From Blastobasis lacticolella (Eukaryota > Arthropoda > Insecta > Lepidoptera > Blastobasidae), in the NCBI GenBank assembly GCA_905147135.1, contig LR990049.1, forward strand, positions 10,371,428 through 10,435,427: DNA of 64,000 nt. Reading direction: 5' to 3'. Positions within the stretch are counted from its first letter, which is position 1; each line of letters starts with the position of its first letter. Below, piece by piece: positions 33,355 to 50,329 of the stretch. The notes under the pieces are model-generated. The model saw only the letters and a program-made list of their open reading frames with translations. It had not been told where the DNA came from and did no database searches. The translations under genes and the position numbers were made by a program.

Positions 33355-33980
33355 TAGTCGGAGCGTCGGTGGCCTAAGGTTGCGGTATCCGACTCGTACG
33401 CGTGAGGTACCGGGTTCGAATCCCACTGCCGCCATGTACCACTAACTCTTTTCTAAGTTATGCACAGTAGCTGAATACTAACCGATGCTTTTACGGTGAG
33501 GGAAATCATCGTGATGAAACTTACACATTCAGTTCAGACGACTGAATGTGTAAGTAACCATGATCCAATCTGGTCAGGTTCCCTTGGTAGCAGGGTTAGG
33601 AGCCAGGAATGTCAGATGGCAGTCGCTCCACTGCAATTAATTACCTAATCTGCCAAATCCTAGATCATGGACCATAGTCTAATAATTTTGTGGAGAGAAA
33701 AGAATTTGTTACAGTGGAGCGACTACCATCTGACCTCCATGACCCTGCTACCAGGGGAACCTGACTCGATTGGATCATGGTTACAATTTCAGTTGCCAGA
33801 ATTTGCAGATTTCATCATGATGTTTCCCTCACCATAGGAGCATCGGTTAATTTCAACTAATGTACATAACTCAGAAAAGAGTCATTGGTACATTGCCACA
33901 GCGGGATTCGAACCCGGCACCTCTCTCGCTTACGAGTCTGATACTCAACCGCCCAGCCACCAACGTTCTTGAAAAACATA
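33355..33980. repeat. Two tRNA-derived SINE copies in inverted orientation
   Basis: A plus copy (33355-33640) and a minus copy (33712-33975) share a tRNA-like head (ccgggttcgaatcccactg; reverse cgggattcgaacccggcacc) and a body (accgatgct ... ggtgagggaaa ... catgatccaat). About 70 bases separate them. Neither head is a complete tRNA. Confidence 0.75.
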
Positions 33981-36182
33981 CTTAAGATAGCTACATAACT
34001 AAAACAGAATTCGTTCAATTGATAAATCGTTCTACACAAATAAGTAGGTACTATGTCCTACTAAAATGGTTCACTCATCTAGGGACCTACGTAGCGTAGG
34101 GAACCACTTATGAGACTAGTTTTGTTGAAACAGATTACAGACAGGTTTTACTAAATACCTACATGTTTTCATGAACAGATAAAAGCGTTGTCTTTTCTGC
34201 CTATTTCCCGTCGGAAAAGAACCTCCTAACGTTACGATTAGGTACTAGCTAGGTAGCATATCTTAAAGTCTAGCTAGAACCTAGACCTTTAAAGCATGTA
34301 GGTACGTACCTTTTTAAAGTTATTTTATGAAAACAAACAGCGTCAGGTGCCATACTTTCTTGCTTTCTTGTGGCTCGGATGACTGATAGGTATTAACTAT
34401 CAAGTAAGCTTGCACTCGTATCGTAGCGTAGCTAGGTAGGTACACTCCATACACACAGATACACAACACTACGCAGGCTCTGGTTGCTATGCAATACGTA
34501 AATAGGTAGGTACCATGGTGTTTGGCCTACTGCTAGCTTGCATTCATACACAGAATAATGATTTTCACAATACTTAAACGTTGAACGCTGAACACAGACA
34601 AGACTACGTTAATACTGGTACCTGAAGCTATAAATCATTCGTTCACATCGTTAACACTCTTATCACAGTTATCTTCACAATAGGTACTTAGGTATCCTAC
34701 AACTACAACGCAACAATCATTTCGGTCACGCGAAAAGCTAAAAACTGAATGAACGAATACGACGCGAAAGTAGGCAAATTTCGTCAATGGAAGTCGCGCC
34801 GTGGGTCAAACCACAAAATAAAGAACGGCCCGCCAAAGTATTCTATTTTTAGATTTTGTAGTTTTCAGTTTCTATTTTGATGTCAAAAGCGCCGCCACAG
34901 CTCCGGCGCCGGCCTTGACCTTGACGGCACGTGCAAAAGGACTCGTACTTAGGGATCCGTGTTTTAGGGGTCTAACTTATTTCGCCTTTTATGTTCTCTC
35001 GTTTTATGTTCTCCTGGTAGTTGCACCATAATGTTGATTTTTTTTTTATTTGTTAAAGTGAGTCTCAAGCGAATCCAACTGTGGGCTTAATAATAATCCT
35101 TATGGCGATGGCCTACATTTGCTTATCACGATTTTATCGGGTAGTTTGGTACAATGACAGTAACCTAGACAGTAATTTCTAAAATTGTGTTTGGGTCCGT
35201 GCTCCACCTAGGTGACTTAGGTTCTCCAATTAGGTGAAGCATGGGATATTTACAGGTAAAGCTCTATCAACTAAGAATCATTAAGTTAATTTTAGTTGAT
35301 AAGAAATGTTCGTGAAAACGATAGGTACGATTACCTACGCGACACTGAAACATGACTGACAGACATGACATGAGAAAGCAAACTCGTAAAAAGACAAAGA
35401 TGTTACATTAATTAGAGTTTGCTACATTAATATGCTACAGTAATTTGAATAAGACTACTTTGCTATTAGTTAGGTGGTGGTGCACTTTCGTAAAAACTAT
35501 GAATGAACCTTTTGAATTAAAATCATAATTGATTAAGTACAATATTTTTTTGTACAGAACCCTCGAAACCAAAAAATACAAAACGGATAATTTAGACCTC
35601 CTTAATATTGCGCCTAGTACGTGGGGTGTCCATAAAATAAGCCAGTGCAAATACAGGCATGACGCATTTCATCTTAGTCCTCACAGTGACAACGCATCTG
35701 CTGTTCTGTATGTTTGTTGCCTGCAACCTAAATGCTTAAATCCTAGTACGTAAATAGTGTTGCTAGGTATTTTTTCAGGTATTCAAATTTAATATTCACC
35801 TTCTTGAATTCAAACATGAGTAGAATTTAATAATTACTATTAGATAGGTACTAAAATGACATCTATCCTTATTTCGGAGCTGGCGGAAAAGTTCAACGAG
35901 AAATGCATAAACTTGTGCCAAGACTCACCACATGCATTCAACAGGATGTAAACTGAGTGATAAAATAGACAATAAAGTATAACAACAATATCGTGTAGTT
36001 TTGCTGCACTTTCCAAAAATATTAAAATCTAGTGAATGTACTTTATGGACACCCTGTGATATCAGTATCCCGTACATAGTCCACCTGCTTCAGTCATGAC
36101 TGCCTAGTACAATAGAAGATATGGCGCAGACGCGAAATCAAGCTGTAACTTTTTTGCCTATTAATGTTTATTGTGTTTTCGC
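33981..36182. other. No gene seen
   Basis: AT-rich sequence with scattered 'taggtacctacc' words and short open frames only. A GC-richer patch near 34890-34930 (ggcgccggccttgaccttga) could be an old promoter, but no exon follows that I can support. Confidence 0.5.
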
Positions 36183-36599
36183 AATGAGGAGTTTTCCAAT
36201 AGGTATCTAAAGCATTCCTAACCACTCACTAGATGGCGCCCCGACAATTTTGGTAATTGATAATCTCTTGAAATAGGTTCTTAGCAAACAGGATATAACA
36301 CTGGGTACGTTGTATTGGATAATATTGTATTTGTCAATAGTTTTCAACCATTTTAGAGGTTGTAATAATAATGGAACATAGTGCCAACTTCTATAAATAT
36401 TTCTTTTTACATTTCGTTCAACCTTTAACAGCTATTTTTATATTAATAAACATTTTATTTTTAAGTTTAGTATTAATTGGTTGCATGAAATCACTGCCAC
36501 CATCATACAGATTAAAAAAAGATTACCAAAATTGTAGGAGCGCCATCTATTGATGCTTTTTGAAACCAACTATCAATACCTACTGGAAAACTCCTCATT
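36183..36599 (+). mobile_element. MITE (AATGAGGAG family), uninterrupted copy, 417 bp
   Basis: It begins aatgaggagttttccaatag and ends in the reverse complement, with 24 near-identical terminal bases. It is colinear with 8779-10568 once the hAT-like insertion is removed, and so gives the empty site for that insertion. No clear target duplication. Confidence 0.85.
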
Positions 36600-37974
36600 A
36601 GTTTGAAGACTATGTACCTAGGTGCAACATTGTGTTGAAGGCAACAAAAAACAAATAAATTAAAGTAGAAACAAACATCGAAATGTCTTGTTTTTGTGCC
36701 GGACTGCTCACGAGCTGCTTGTAATAATAATTTTATTAACCAGCCACTTGAGGTATTGATCGTAGTGATCTTTAGATTGAATTTTAAAACTCATATGAAA
36801 CGGTAGGTAGAAAAGACTTAAAGGCACAAAACCTATATCCTATCTGTAACTGGTAAAATTGTATTATTCAGTTGATTGACCTGATTATGAACTTGAGTGA
36901 TCTATTACAAATGATTTCTAGAGATGCGGTCTTTCGTTTTCAAAATGTGATTATCGACATTGAAAAAGAAAAAGTTCGATAGTCATTTTCTCGGTAACTA
37001 TTCCACGCACGAAAAAAAGAATTGTACCTATCGTTTTAATACGTTTAGCACTCCATCCAGTTCACGGCTTTATACATGTATTATGAAACACCCTGTATAT
37101 CGACCAATAATTGTATCCGTTTTAGGTCTGAAGTAGTTTATGTTAGGTTCCTGTCAACTGCGAACGCACCCCGCCCGCGAAGTGGAGCTACGTCAAACGA
37201 GCATTAGGGCGTTTGTTAGGCCTATGAGCGGGCGAGCTGACAAAGGGCGGCTCGCCCGCGCATCCGAAAGCAAACTACGTGAGAATTAGTACCATGTTAC
37301 GTGGCATGGCATCTCATCATACGAATGTGGCGCTGCCTTTAGGCTTAATGATCTTGTGAAATTAGGTCTAAAGGTTTGAATTCAGATCGACAGTGGCGTT
37401 CCTGTTTAGGTTTCAATCTATGAAGTCAAACGCATCGAAGGTTTTCTCGTAGACCATCGAAGGTTATCTCAATAAACAAACACGCTAAGCATAGTAGCCG
37501 ATGTATTACCTTTATTTGATCGTGATGTCTTGAAAACAACTTTAAAGATGTGGCTAAGAACCGCGATGGGTCTGTAGTTCAACAACACCACCACGCTTCT
37601 GCCCTGCGCCTGTGGTGTTCTTTTTGTCCTCGATCAAAATCAAAGAGCTTCTGAAGGACTTAAGCATCTGTTTAACAGGCTATATCTTTTAATTAAAAGA
37701 TCGACAAATTCCACAAGCTTGTATTTAAATTCGACAAATAACCGACATTTGTTTCCAACAATCAGATCTTCGCTACATGGCGGGGTTCAATTATTTCCAT
37801 GGTGGGCTAGCCAAAATAAGCTTATTTGTATCAATTAATAGTATACCGATTGTACAACATAACAAATCCCCTGCCACAGAGAAACACTATCCTGGGCAAG
37901 GATAATATAACATGAACAATCAATACAGCACCAAACCTCTATTAAAGGCAGACCAGCTACTATAGTAGAGCTCG
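36600..37974. other. No gene seen
   Basis: Mixed sequence without a supportable frame. It includes the right-hand inverted end at about 37020-37098. A GC-rich patch at 37160-37265 (cccgcccgcgaagtggagct ... ggctcgcccgcgc) has no long frame and no recognised motif. Confidence 0.5.
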
Positions 37975-38219
37975 TCTAATCTAAAATGACGCGCCCCACT
38001 ATCGCATTAACGCACACAAGCAAGTTTAAAATATGGACGCATACATATACAAATGCCGTTGTAATTGGTCATTCAGTTGCCGGTAAGATTCAAACGTAGG
38101 AGCACGCGTCGTTCATTGGCTCCCACACAGATGAAGTGTCGTATCAATATTTGCACTCACACATCGAAATCAACTAACTAAGTAGTGGGGCTCGTCATTT
38201 TAGACTAGACGAGCTCTAC
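37975..38219 (+). mobile_element. MITE with GTAGAGCTCG ends, copy 1, 245 bp
   Basis: Inverted ends gtagagctcgtctaatctaa and the reverse complement enclose a body (atacatatacaaatgccgtt, gttgccggtaag, cacacagatgaagtgtcg). A second copy is at 52236-52500. hAT copy 2's target duplication starts at the next base, 38220. Confidence 0.8.
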
Positions 38220-38950
38220 CTTTGTACTAGAGATGAAACGGATATCCGGCCACTATCCGGTATCCGGCCTATCCGGCCATAATTTACTATCCGGCCGGAT
38301 ACCGGATAATGCGTTAATATCCGGCCGGATACCGGATAGTAAAAAATTTATGAAAAGTCCATAAAAGTGATTTTGCTCATCGGAAATATATGCCCTTCTG
38401 TAGCAGTAGAGTAAAAAGTCGTCTCAAAACGTTCAAAAACCATAAATATTAATCAAAACACTATTGATTATGTCGGCATAGTCGCCTATTCTACTCGTAT
38501 CGTTCATTTGGTAGGTTAGCAAAAACATTTAATAGTTTTCTGGTCTCTTCTTTTTGCACTATGCCTTTCCCATTAGCTGGACTCAGCTCTCCTTGTCTGC
38601 TTCCTCCATTTCTCTCGTAGGAGCGTCAACAATATTGTCCTTCAGGTCCCGTTGGTCCGCCGTCAGCCAGGTGGCGCGTGAGTGTCTTTCGCGTCAGCGA
38701 GTCGTCGACGCCAAATTTAGGGCTACTTGCACTATGGTGATCTTTGGGGCGGCGGAGCACATCCCCCCCCCCATCGCATTGAGCGTTCTCAAATTTTCTC
38801 GGGCATAGGTGTGACTTGGACATTACGTACTTTTCCTAACAGGGTGACGCCCGCTGATCAGCATAAACGCGCATTTTTGTCGTGTGTAGTTTTGACAAGT
38901 GCTGTTTAATATAATAATGTATTTAGTGTAATCTTTTTTCCAAAATCAAT

Positions 38951-39167
38951 CAAGATATACAGGCTGTTACATAATATATGTATGAAGCCGTGAACTGGAT
39001 GGATTGCTAAACGTATTACAACGATAGGTACAACTATTTCACGCACGACAGAAATAATATTATTAAATAATCGTGGACAAATTCACACAGCGCCATCTAG
39101 CCCCAAAGTAGGCAAAGCTTGTGTTATAATCGGCTTCATACATATATTATGTAACAGCCTGTATATT
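38951..39167. mobile_element. Palindromic MITE inside hAT copy 2
   Basis: Ends atatacaggctgttacataa and the reverse complement. The centre holds the SINE-tail word gctttgcctactttggggct in reverse. It corresponds to 9434-9674 in copy 1, where the left end is shorter. Confidence 0.75.
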
Positions 39168-39281
39168 GATAATAAAGATATTAATAAAATATTATCCTGG
39201 AATAAAAATATAAATTTCTTTATATTTAGAGGCTAATGTGGGGAAGGGTGGAAGAATTGTTCAGTTCAACGTTCAAATTAT

Positions 39282-39512
39282 TGACGTGGTTCGGTGGTCA
39301 ACATCAAGCCGGTCTGCCACGCAAGAGGTCCCGGGTTCGATTCCTGGCCGAGCAGAAATTGAAAGATGAATTTTAATTTCTGTTACGGGTGTTCTAAGTA
39401 TATATTTAAAAGTATATAAGTAGTTAATCAGTTATCTAGCACTCATAACACAAGCTTTGCTTACTTTGCGGCTAGATGGCGCTGTGTGAATTTGTCCACG
39501 ATTTTTTTTATT
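39282..39512 (+). repeat. tRNA-derived SINE inside hAT copy 2
   Basis: tRNA-like head (39282-39356, B box gggttcgattcc) followed by the body ending ggctagatggcgctgtgtg and an A/T-rich tail. Fullest copy in the window. Confidence 0.8.
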
Positions 39513-39956
39513 TACATTAAACGAAGACTTGAAATTACATAAACACATGCAGTCGTATAAAGTCCCACGCTGCGATCACAAATTACACAAACTTGTTCAG
39601 AGACTACGTCCTGCCGAATATCCGGCTAGGAGGCTGGCCGGATATCCGGTATCCGGTATCCGGCCAAACAACTATCCGTTACATCTCTACTTTGTACTAT
39701 CGCACCTCCTGGAATAACGTCACAGAATATCCTAAATGCATGTTGTCACGTCATTCCAGAGGGGAGGTGTCATGGAGATCGGCGGTATCGTTCCAGGAAC
39801 TAGTACCTCTGTAGGTCTGAAAATGGATATCAGCATTTTCACCACTGCAATATTCAACCTGACAAGTACTCAAGGTCTCCATTATCTTGAGGGCTGTCTA
39901 TGCCTCTGGGGTTCTTGAATAAAATAATGTCTAGTTTAGTAATATTTAATTGTCAA

Positions 39957-42687
39957 TTACTTCTTAGCCTTAGGATCTTTTACAGCTGTTGGTGCCTTAG
40001 TGACATCATCAGGGTTTTCTGCGGCATCCTTCAACCTCTTAGCACGAATACCAACAAGCTTGGCAATAGAGCGGGCCTGGAAAATAAATAAAAGGTGTTG
40101 TATACAATTTATGTACAGACTTTCTTTTTCTTTTATAAAATTGTCTTTATCGTAAATAAATTTTATTTCATAAGAAATTATGTAAAAGTTGAATAGTATT
40201 TATTTTGTTCATTAATATGAACAAAATTGTGAACTACATTCCTTTTCTTACATACATACATACATAAAAGCTCGCACCTGTGTCCCACAGGTGGGGTAGG
40301 CAGAGACTATGGACCGCCACTTTGCTCTGTCCTGACACAATTCCCTAGCCTCGCATATATCCACAACTCTTTTCATACATCTTTTTTTATTCTTACCACT
40401 TCAGACCCCAGCTTTTTTGAGAACATTACTGATCTGATCAGTGAATATTTTCCTTTTCTTACAAATTGGTCATTAATATGATACTAGCTTTAAACACTTG
40501 CATAAATTTTTGTTTATGCCATGCTCTCAAGGGACTCAATTATAGCCTTGTCTTAATAAAATCCACAGTTCAAACGTTGTATGTATTGTCGAATACTGGG
40601 CGAATAAAGTGTAAGTCTGAGTTTAATCCATCGACACAATAACAAGAAAAAAATCTACAACACTGCAAAATTTCTACAAAATGCTTTCAGAATTTTTTTT
40701 GCGGTAAGAAACTCGCCATATAGTACCAGACTGATCATAAGATAGGATTTAGTATTCTTTAATTTATTTATCTTACCCCTCTGAGATATTGATAAGCTTT
40801 GAAGTCTTTCTCCTCATCAGTAATGGCGCGAGCGATAGACTTGGGTGCAGGCTGCTGAACTGGCATGAGCGGGCCACGAAGCTGAGTAGCCAGTTTACGT
40901 TCTTCCTCATTGGCTTCTCCCTTAAGCACCTGTAATAAACAACGTACATTATACACACGTACATATACATAATTTCATGTGTAAAAATCAAAGATCAGTA
41001 TACTGCTGTAACTACCGTTTAGCAAATACGCCTGAACGACCCCAAAACAGCTTTAGTTTAATATTAAACAAGCTAATAATTATTATGTTGGTATCAACAA
41101 TTAAATTCATGCATAAATAGCAGGAATAGTTGTCCCCTATTCTCTTCAGATAGCTTGGGTATGGTTACACTCCAATGGCGCAAGCCAATGCATTGTTCTT
41201 ACTGGACTGGCCTGGCTATTGGCCTTGTATAATATGGCACTTATATACATTACAATTATTATTTAAAAAATATGAATAAGTTTATCTTTTCATACAAAGG
41301 TATAAAATATGAACAAATTATAAAACTCTTTTCATGTTGTGTAATTCAGAACATTTAGGAACTAAAGATTGACATATAATCAATAAGAAATCTACAGGTA
41401 ATCACAAACATTGTCAGTTGCCTTGTGTCACAATACCAAAGGCATCTGATAATTATAGTTCTTAAATATTGCAATTGTATTGTATTGTATTAAATAAGCT
41501 AATGCCATGTTCCAGATTATTTATATTGCCTACTTGATGCTTACACTCCCATTCCCATAGTGTGTAATGGAAAATAGGTGTATAAAAATAGTATTAACTC
41601 GTTCCCTGCAGCCTCAACATTTAGGTTGTAATTGGCGTTACGCGATACACCGTTTACGACTCATTTCACCGGTCAATATAAAATAGGCGCTACGCTAGTG
41701 CGCGCAGACTCATTTGGTTGGTCTATACAAACTCAATCGGATTCAATCAGTGTAGGACCGCCCACTGTCGCACCAGTGCATACTCAGCTGGGCTGGCGTC
41801 CGCACACGCGTATGGTATATTTCGGCGGCCATACAGCTGTGCACACGACTCAGCTGGCCACCTTTGTTAGCACCACGCCTGACTCTTTGATATGAATAAA
41901 TTTGGGTGCCCAACAAAAATGTTAAAAATCTTAACGAGTGTAATTGTAAATAGAGCTAAATCCCTCATCCTATTGTGGATTGTGTATGTGTGATTGTAGC
42001 ATATCATTATTATTATTATTTATTATACACTAGCAGCTGTAAGCTGATGCGTTTATTATGATACATAAACTTATTCATACTTTGAGATAGATATTAATTA
42101 TCTAGGTAGATGTACTGCCACTGCCAGCAATTTGATACATAACAAATAACTATCCTGGCTCTTAATTTAGGCTAGGGTGATAAAGAAATATATAACTAAA
42201 TAAAATCAAAAACATACCTTCTTGCCCTTAGGGAACAGAATGAGTTTGGCACGGTACTCTTTCAATCTCTGCACATTCACTTGCAATGACTCAACAGACT
42301 TGTTACGACGACGAGGATCCACAGCAATGCCAATAGTCCTGGCAAATGCAGGGTTTAGTCCAGATGCCTAAATGAAAATGTTTACCATTATAAATAAGTT
42401 CCGAACAATAAAAGTTCCCATTAACTAAACTGCATTACACTCACTCTAATTTCACGGAGGGTAAATCCACGACCAGCCCGGACCTTAGTGTGATATCTAA
42501 TCGTAGGACAACGAACAACAGGGCGCAGAGGACCAGCAGCAGGACGAGGGGCAATAGCCTTAGCTTTCTTGACTCGGTTCTGTTTTCTACGATGTCTCCT
42601 AGCAGGTTGATTAAACCAAGTTTTTACGAATCTTTGCCAATCTTTATGGAAATGCCCATTGGGAATCATGTTATTTCCTTTCCCCAT
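39957..42687 (-). CDS. RpL13: 60S ribosomal protein L13 (eL13)
   Basis: Coding exons on the minus strand: 42687-42445, 42367-42218, 40929-40777, 40076-39957. All junctions are in phase 0 and the product is 221 residues, close to the 218 of Drosophila. It opens [20 protein letters not shown] and continues [20 protein letters not shown] and [19 protein letters not shown], then [41 protein letters not shown] and a Lys-rich end PKAKK. It is a structural protein of the large ribosomal subunit. The acceptor cgtgtag just upstream of the start codon implies a further non-coding 5' exon, which I cannot place. Introns hold a retroposon fragment (40250-40450). I looked for box C/D snoRNAs in the introns and found no convincing pair. 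Base and codon use look normal for the host. Confidence 0.95.
40250..40450 (-). repeat. Retroposon fragment in RpL13 intron
   Basis: After a (CATA)n run, aggtggggtaggcagagact and acaactcttttcatacatct match a very common lepidopteran retroposon segment, in reverse orientation. It lies between coding exons 3 and 4. Confidence 0.65.
41590..41900 (+). other. GC-richer open segment inside RpL13 intron 2, unassigned
   Basis: An 87-codon open frame (41632-41895, opposite strand to RpL13) lies in a locally GC-richer patch within an AT-rich intron. It reads [16 protein letters not shown] and later [19 protein letters not shown] recognise no domain; a transposon relic is the likeliest explanation. Confidence 0.25.
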
Positions 42688-43409
42688 GTTTGGAACCTAC
42701 ACGATACCTATAACACAAAATAAGGTTATACACAAATACAGTAGCATTCGCAGAGTACAATACAATGAAAAACTATCAAAATTATTTAATTTTCACACGA
42801 ATATATTAAGATTAGAATGCACTAACCGGCTGACGAATAATCAAGAAATTTCAAAAGGCAAACAAGAAACTTGACATTTAAGAGTTGATCAAGGACCAAA
42901 GAGAAATAACCAAGGACCACAAGTATTTAAGAATGTCAAGTTTTACTTCTTTTTTATAAGATTTGAACACAGACCACATATAAGTTAAGGCCCTGCTATA
43001 CGATACAATCTGATGGCGTAATCCGGGGTGGTACCGCCGATCGCCAACATCTTGATCCCACCTGTAGAACAACATCACAGAATCGGTACCGCCTAAGGCC
43101 CGCCATACCATGTTGCCGATCTCAGTATCAAAATGAAATGAATGAGGAGTAACGATCCGTTTCGTACTTTGATTTTGAAACATCGTATTTTCTTTAATTG
43201 AATAAAATGCTAGAATTATACTTTATAATAGAACTAGAGGACACGGCGCGACTTAGTTCGTGTATCGTTCTAACCCTACACCACCCTACCCCTAGTTTAA
43301 AAAAGAAGGATAAAAAGTAAAATAAAATTCACATTATTTCTATTTAACTTTCTTCAATACAACCGGTTCCCGATTCACGAACTCAGCACAAGTTTTTATT
43401 TATCTATGT

Positions 43410-43582
43410 AGGTACAGTCGAGTTCATTAATATGTGAGCATTACCAAGGCTTCAAATATAAATGTACATGGAAGGGATCAACAAATATATGTAAGTTTGC
43501 TCAGATATATAAGTACCCTTCCATGTACATTTATATTTGAAGCCTTGGCAATGCTCACATATTAATGAACTCGACTGTACCT
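43410..43582. mobile_element. Near-perfect hairpin MITE with TA flanks
   Basis: Arms of about 65 bases (gtacagtcgagttcattaat ... with reverse complement ending at 43580) surround a loop of about 40 bases. TA occurs just outside both ends. Consistent with a mariner-type miniature element. Confidence 0.75.
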
Positions 43583-43764
43583 ATGCAGTTTTTCTTGTCA
43601 GTAAATCAACAACACTTTCTTCCAGAAAAGACCTAAACAACTCATCTCCTATCAAAGTGGCTAGCACCAATCACAGATCGATTATCTGCTGATCCAAAGA
43701 CGTGACATTGGCTACGTATCCAAGTGCAAGATCATCCAGGGGGAATGCCTCACTACACAGTACC

Positions 43765-43973
43765 GAAATAGAAATAGAAATAGAAATATTTTTTATTGTG
43801 TGACACTGACAATAATTTCTTATTAAGTAGTGTTGTCCATTTCGGACGTACAATATTCTACATGATAGTATAGTACCTATTATAAATAAGCTGAGACTAA
43901 AATAGACAAGTAGCTGTCATTTTAACATTTTTAAAAGCACGTAGAAGTTTTAACATAAAAACAATCTAAATCC
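43765..43973 (-). mobile_element. 5'-truncated copy of the (GAAATA)n-tailed retrotransposon
   Basis: Nearly identical to 21709-21915, including the gaaatagaaatag tail, and stops abruptly at 43973. Only 3' untranslated sequence is present. Confidence 0.9.
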
Positions 43974-44350
43974 ATGGACGATCCAATTTGCCGTCGGGTA
44001 TTCGAACACCTTTCTGAGACCTGCCCGTCACCGATCGAGAGGGCTAGGTTACTTGCAGTATCGGAAAGGGAGTCTGGATATTGGCTGCAGGCATACCCAT
44101 CTATAAACTATGGAAACCTTTTAGACAATAATAGTTTTAGGTTGGCGGTTGGGCTACGTCTGGGCTGCAACTTAGTTGAACCCCATCGCTGCCCCGAATC
44201 CTTGTCATGGACGTCTGGGTAGTAGACGGCTTACGGCAGAACGCTGCGTACCATCTATTAAGTGGTGGACTCTGAGCAGCAAAAACCAGGAGTTCACGAA
44301 GGCAGCCGAAGGCCTCGATTGGAGCGCAAAGGGCTAAACCTCCAATGAGC
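43974..44350 (+). mobile_element. Retroelement coding fragment of unclear type
   Basis: The frame 43974-44222 reads RARLLAVSERESGYWLQAYP and LDNNSFRLAVGLRLGCNLVE followed by PHRC. This text is a pattern I have seen near the C-terminus of retroelement polyproteins, but I cannot name the clade. Stops appear after 44220. Confidence 0.45.
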
Positions 44351-44354
44351 TCTG

Positions 44355-45215
44355 GTGTCATTAATAGAAATCCATCCTCAAACTCGGACGAACAGTACTC
44401 GGTACGTCGAAGGCCGACGAATTGACAAGGATACGGATTGGTGGAATAGTGAGGTACAGGAAGCAGTTCAGGACAAAAAAGGAGGTTTCAAGAAATGGCA
44501 GCACAGTAATTCACTATCGGATAAGGAAATGTACTTGAGAGCAAAGCGGCGATCTACAATGGCGGTGGCAAAAGCGCGGTCGGCCCAGCTGGCTCCGCTC
44601 TACGATGCGTTGGATTCTGTGGAGGGGCACAAGCTCGTCCACAAGCTGGCAAAATCGCGGAGCCGAGCCAGTCTGGATAAAAGGTACGGACGGCATTTTG
44701 CTCACAAGCGCAAACTCTATTAAATACCGGTGGTGCTGTCATTTTAAGGAACTGTCTAACACGACCAATAACTACATGCGACCACCACAGCTTCCTGCAA
44801 ACCTTAGCATGATAAGCCCGATTACCCCTGATGAGGTGGAGAGGTCTCTGGTACGTATGAAGAACGGAAAAGCTATTGGCCATGACAGAAAACCCATAAA
44901 AACCTGGAAAACAATGGGGACCCGGGGCGTACTCTTGCTCACTGAACTTTTCAACAGGGCTACGGGGCTTATACCTCACGCGTGGCGCGTAAATATTATC
45001 ACGCCAATCTATAAAGGAAAAGGCAGTGTGCAAGAGTGCGGCAGCTATCGAGGTATCAAACTTAAGAGCCACACAATGAAGTTATTCAAACGAATTATTG
45101 ACCAGAGACTTCGCCAGGAATGCGCCTTGTCGGAATGACAATACGGCTTCAGGCCAGGCTACAGCACCATGGATCCAATCTTTGCTCTCAGAGTCCTCCA
45201 GGAGTCCCATTGCAG
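44355..45215 (+). mobile_element. RTE-like retrotransposon fragment: linker and first half of reverse transcriptase
   Basis: The frames read DTDWWNSEVQEAVQDKKGGF and KVAKARSAQLAPLYD-like text (linker). After one frameshift near 44690 they continue SIKYRWCCHFKELSN, EVERSLVRMKNGKAIGHD, WRVNIITPIYKGKGSVQECG, YRGIKLKSHTMKLFKRIID and, after a stop, QYGFRPGYSTMDPIFALRVL. These are reverse transcriptase blocks of the RTE clade. The FADD block is absent because the copy stops near 45215. Confidence 0.85.
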
Positions 45216-45620
45216 TACTTACCTATGTATAATTTATTATTTAAAATAATAAATCATTTATGTGAATTGTGCTATTTTTTATTTCATCTTGATATTCATC
45301 TAATAATTAATATAATAAAATTAATATAAAAATACTAAAAATTATAGATGAATAATTCATAATAATATTTGTATGACGATGTATATAAGTAAATGAATGT
45401 GAATCAGACCGTCTCGGAGTCCCATTAGCGCCCTCTCTGTTCAATCCGGTCGAACTGTAAATTTGGTAGTGCGTGGGATCCTTTCAAAGAAGAACATTCA
45501 TAGACAATTCGAGACAGCCATAGATATTTCAGAAAAAATACTAAAGTTGATTCAACATTGGCGGCGCCACTTTACTATTTAAAAGATTTTTACTATGTCG
45601 AGTTAACGTTTCATCGTTCA
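45216..45620. other. AT-rich spacer upstream of pAbp, no gene seen
   Basis: Very AT-rich (tattatttaaaataataaat and similar), then more balanced sequence with short open frames only. It separates the RTE fragment from the pAbp promoter. Confidence 0.5.
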
Positions 45621-45639
45621 GACACATGTGTCTTAGATA

Positions 45640-50329
<4,690 letters not shown>

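Larger units (their letters stand above)
32942..37098. mobile_element. Inverted terminal sequences 4.1 kb apart; possible large element
   Basis: tacagggtgtttcataatac at 32943 is matched by its reverse complement ending at 37097, the identity covering about 33 bases. The 38951-39167 MITE has a close variant of the same ends (cagGCtg instead of cagGGtg). No transposase frame lies between them, and 33355-33980 and 36183-36599 are separate insertions. Two unrelated single ends in opposite orientation remain possible. Confidence 0.4.
38228..39689 (-). mobile_element. hAT-like non-autonomous transposon, copy 2, 1462 bp
   Basis: Same element as 8970-10320, inverted. Ends TAGAGATGAAACGG and ccgttacatctcta, with a perfect 8-bp target duplication ctttgtac (38220-38227 and 39690-39697). 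It carries the same cargo: a palindromic MITE (38951-39167) and a tRNA-derived SINE (39282-39512). The ccggata sub-terminal repeats are present at both ends. No transposase. Confidence 0.9.

Noticed and set aside
33890..33970. tRNA-like sequence on the minus strand
   Set aside because: Belongs to a SINE with a partner copy at 33355 and a common body; not a free-standing tRNA gene.
40680..40745. Possible box C/D snoRNA in an RpL13 intron (tatgatc ... ctga on the minus strand)
   Set aside because: The C box does not match the rule well and no terminal stem or box C'/D' pair is convincing.
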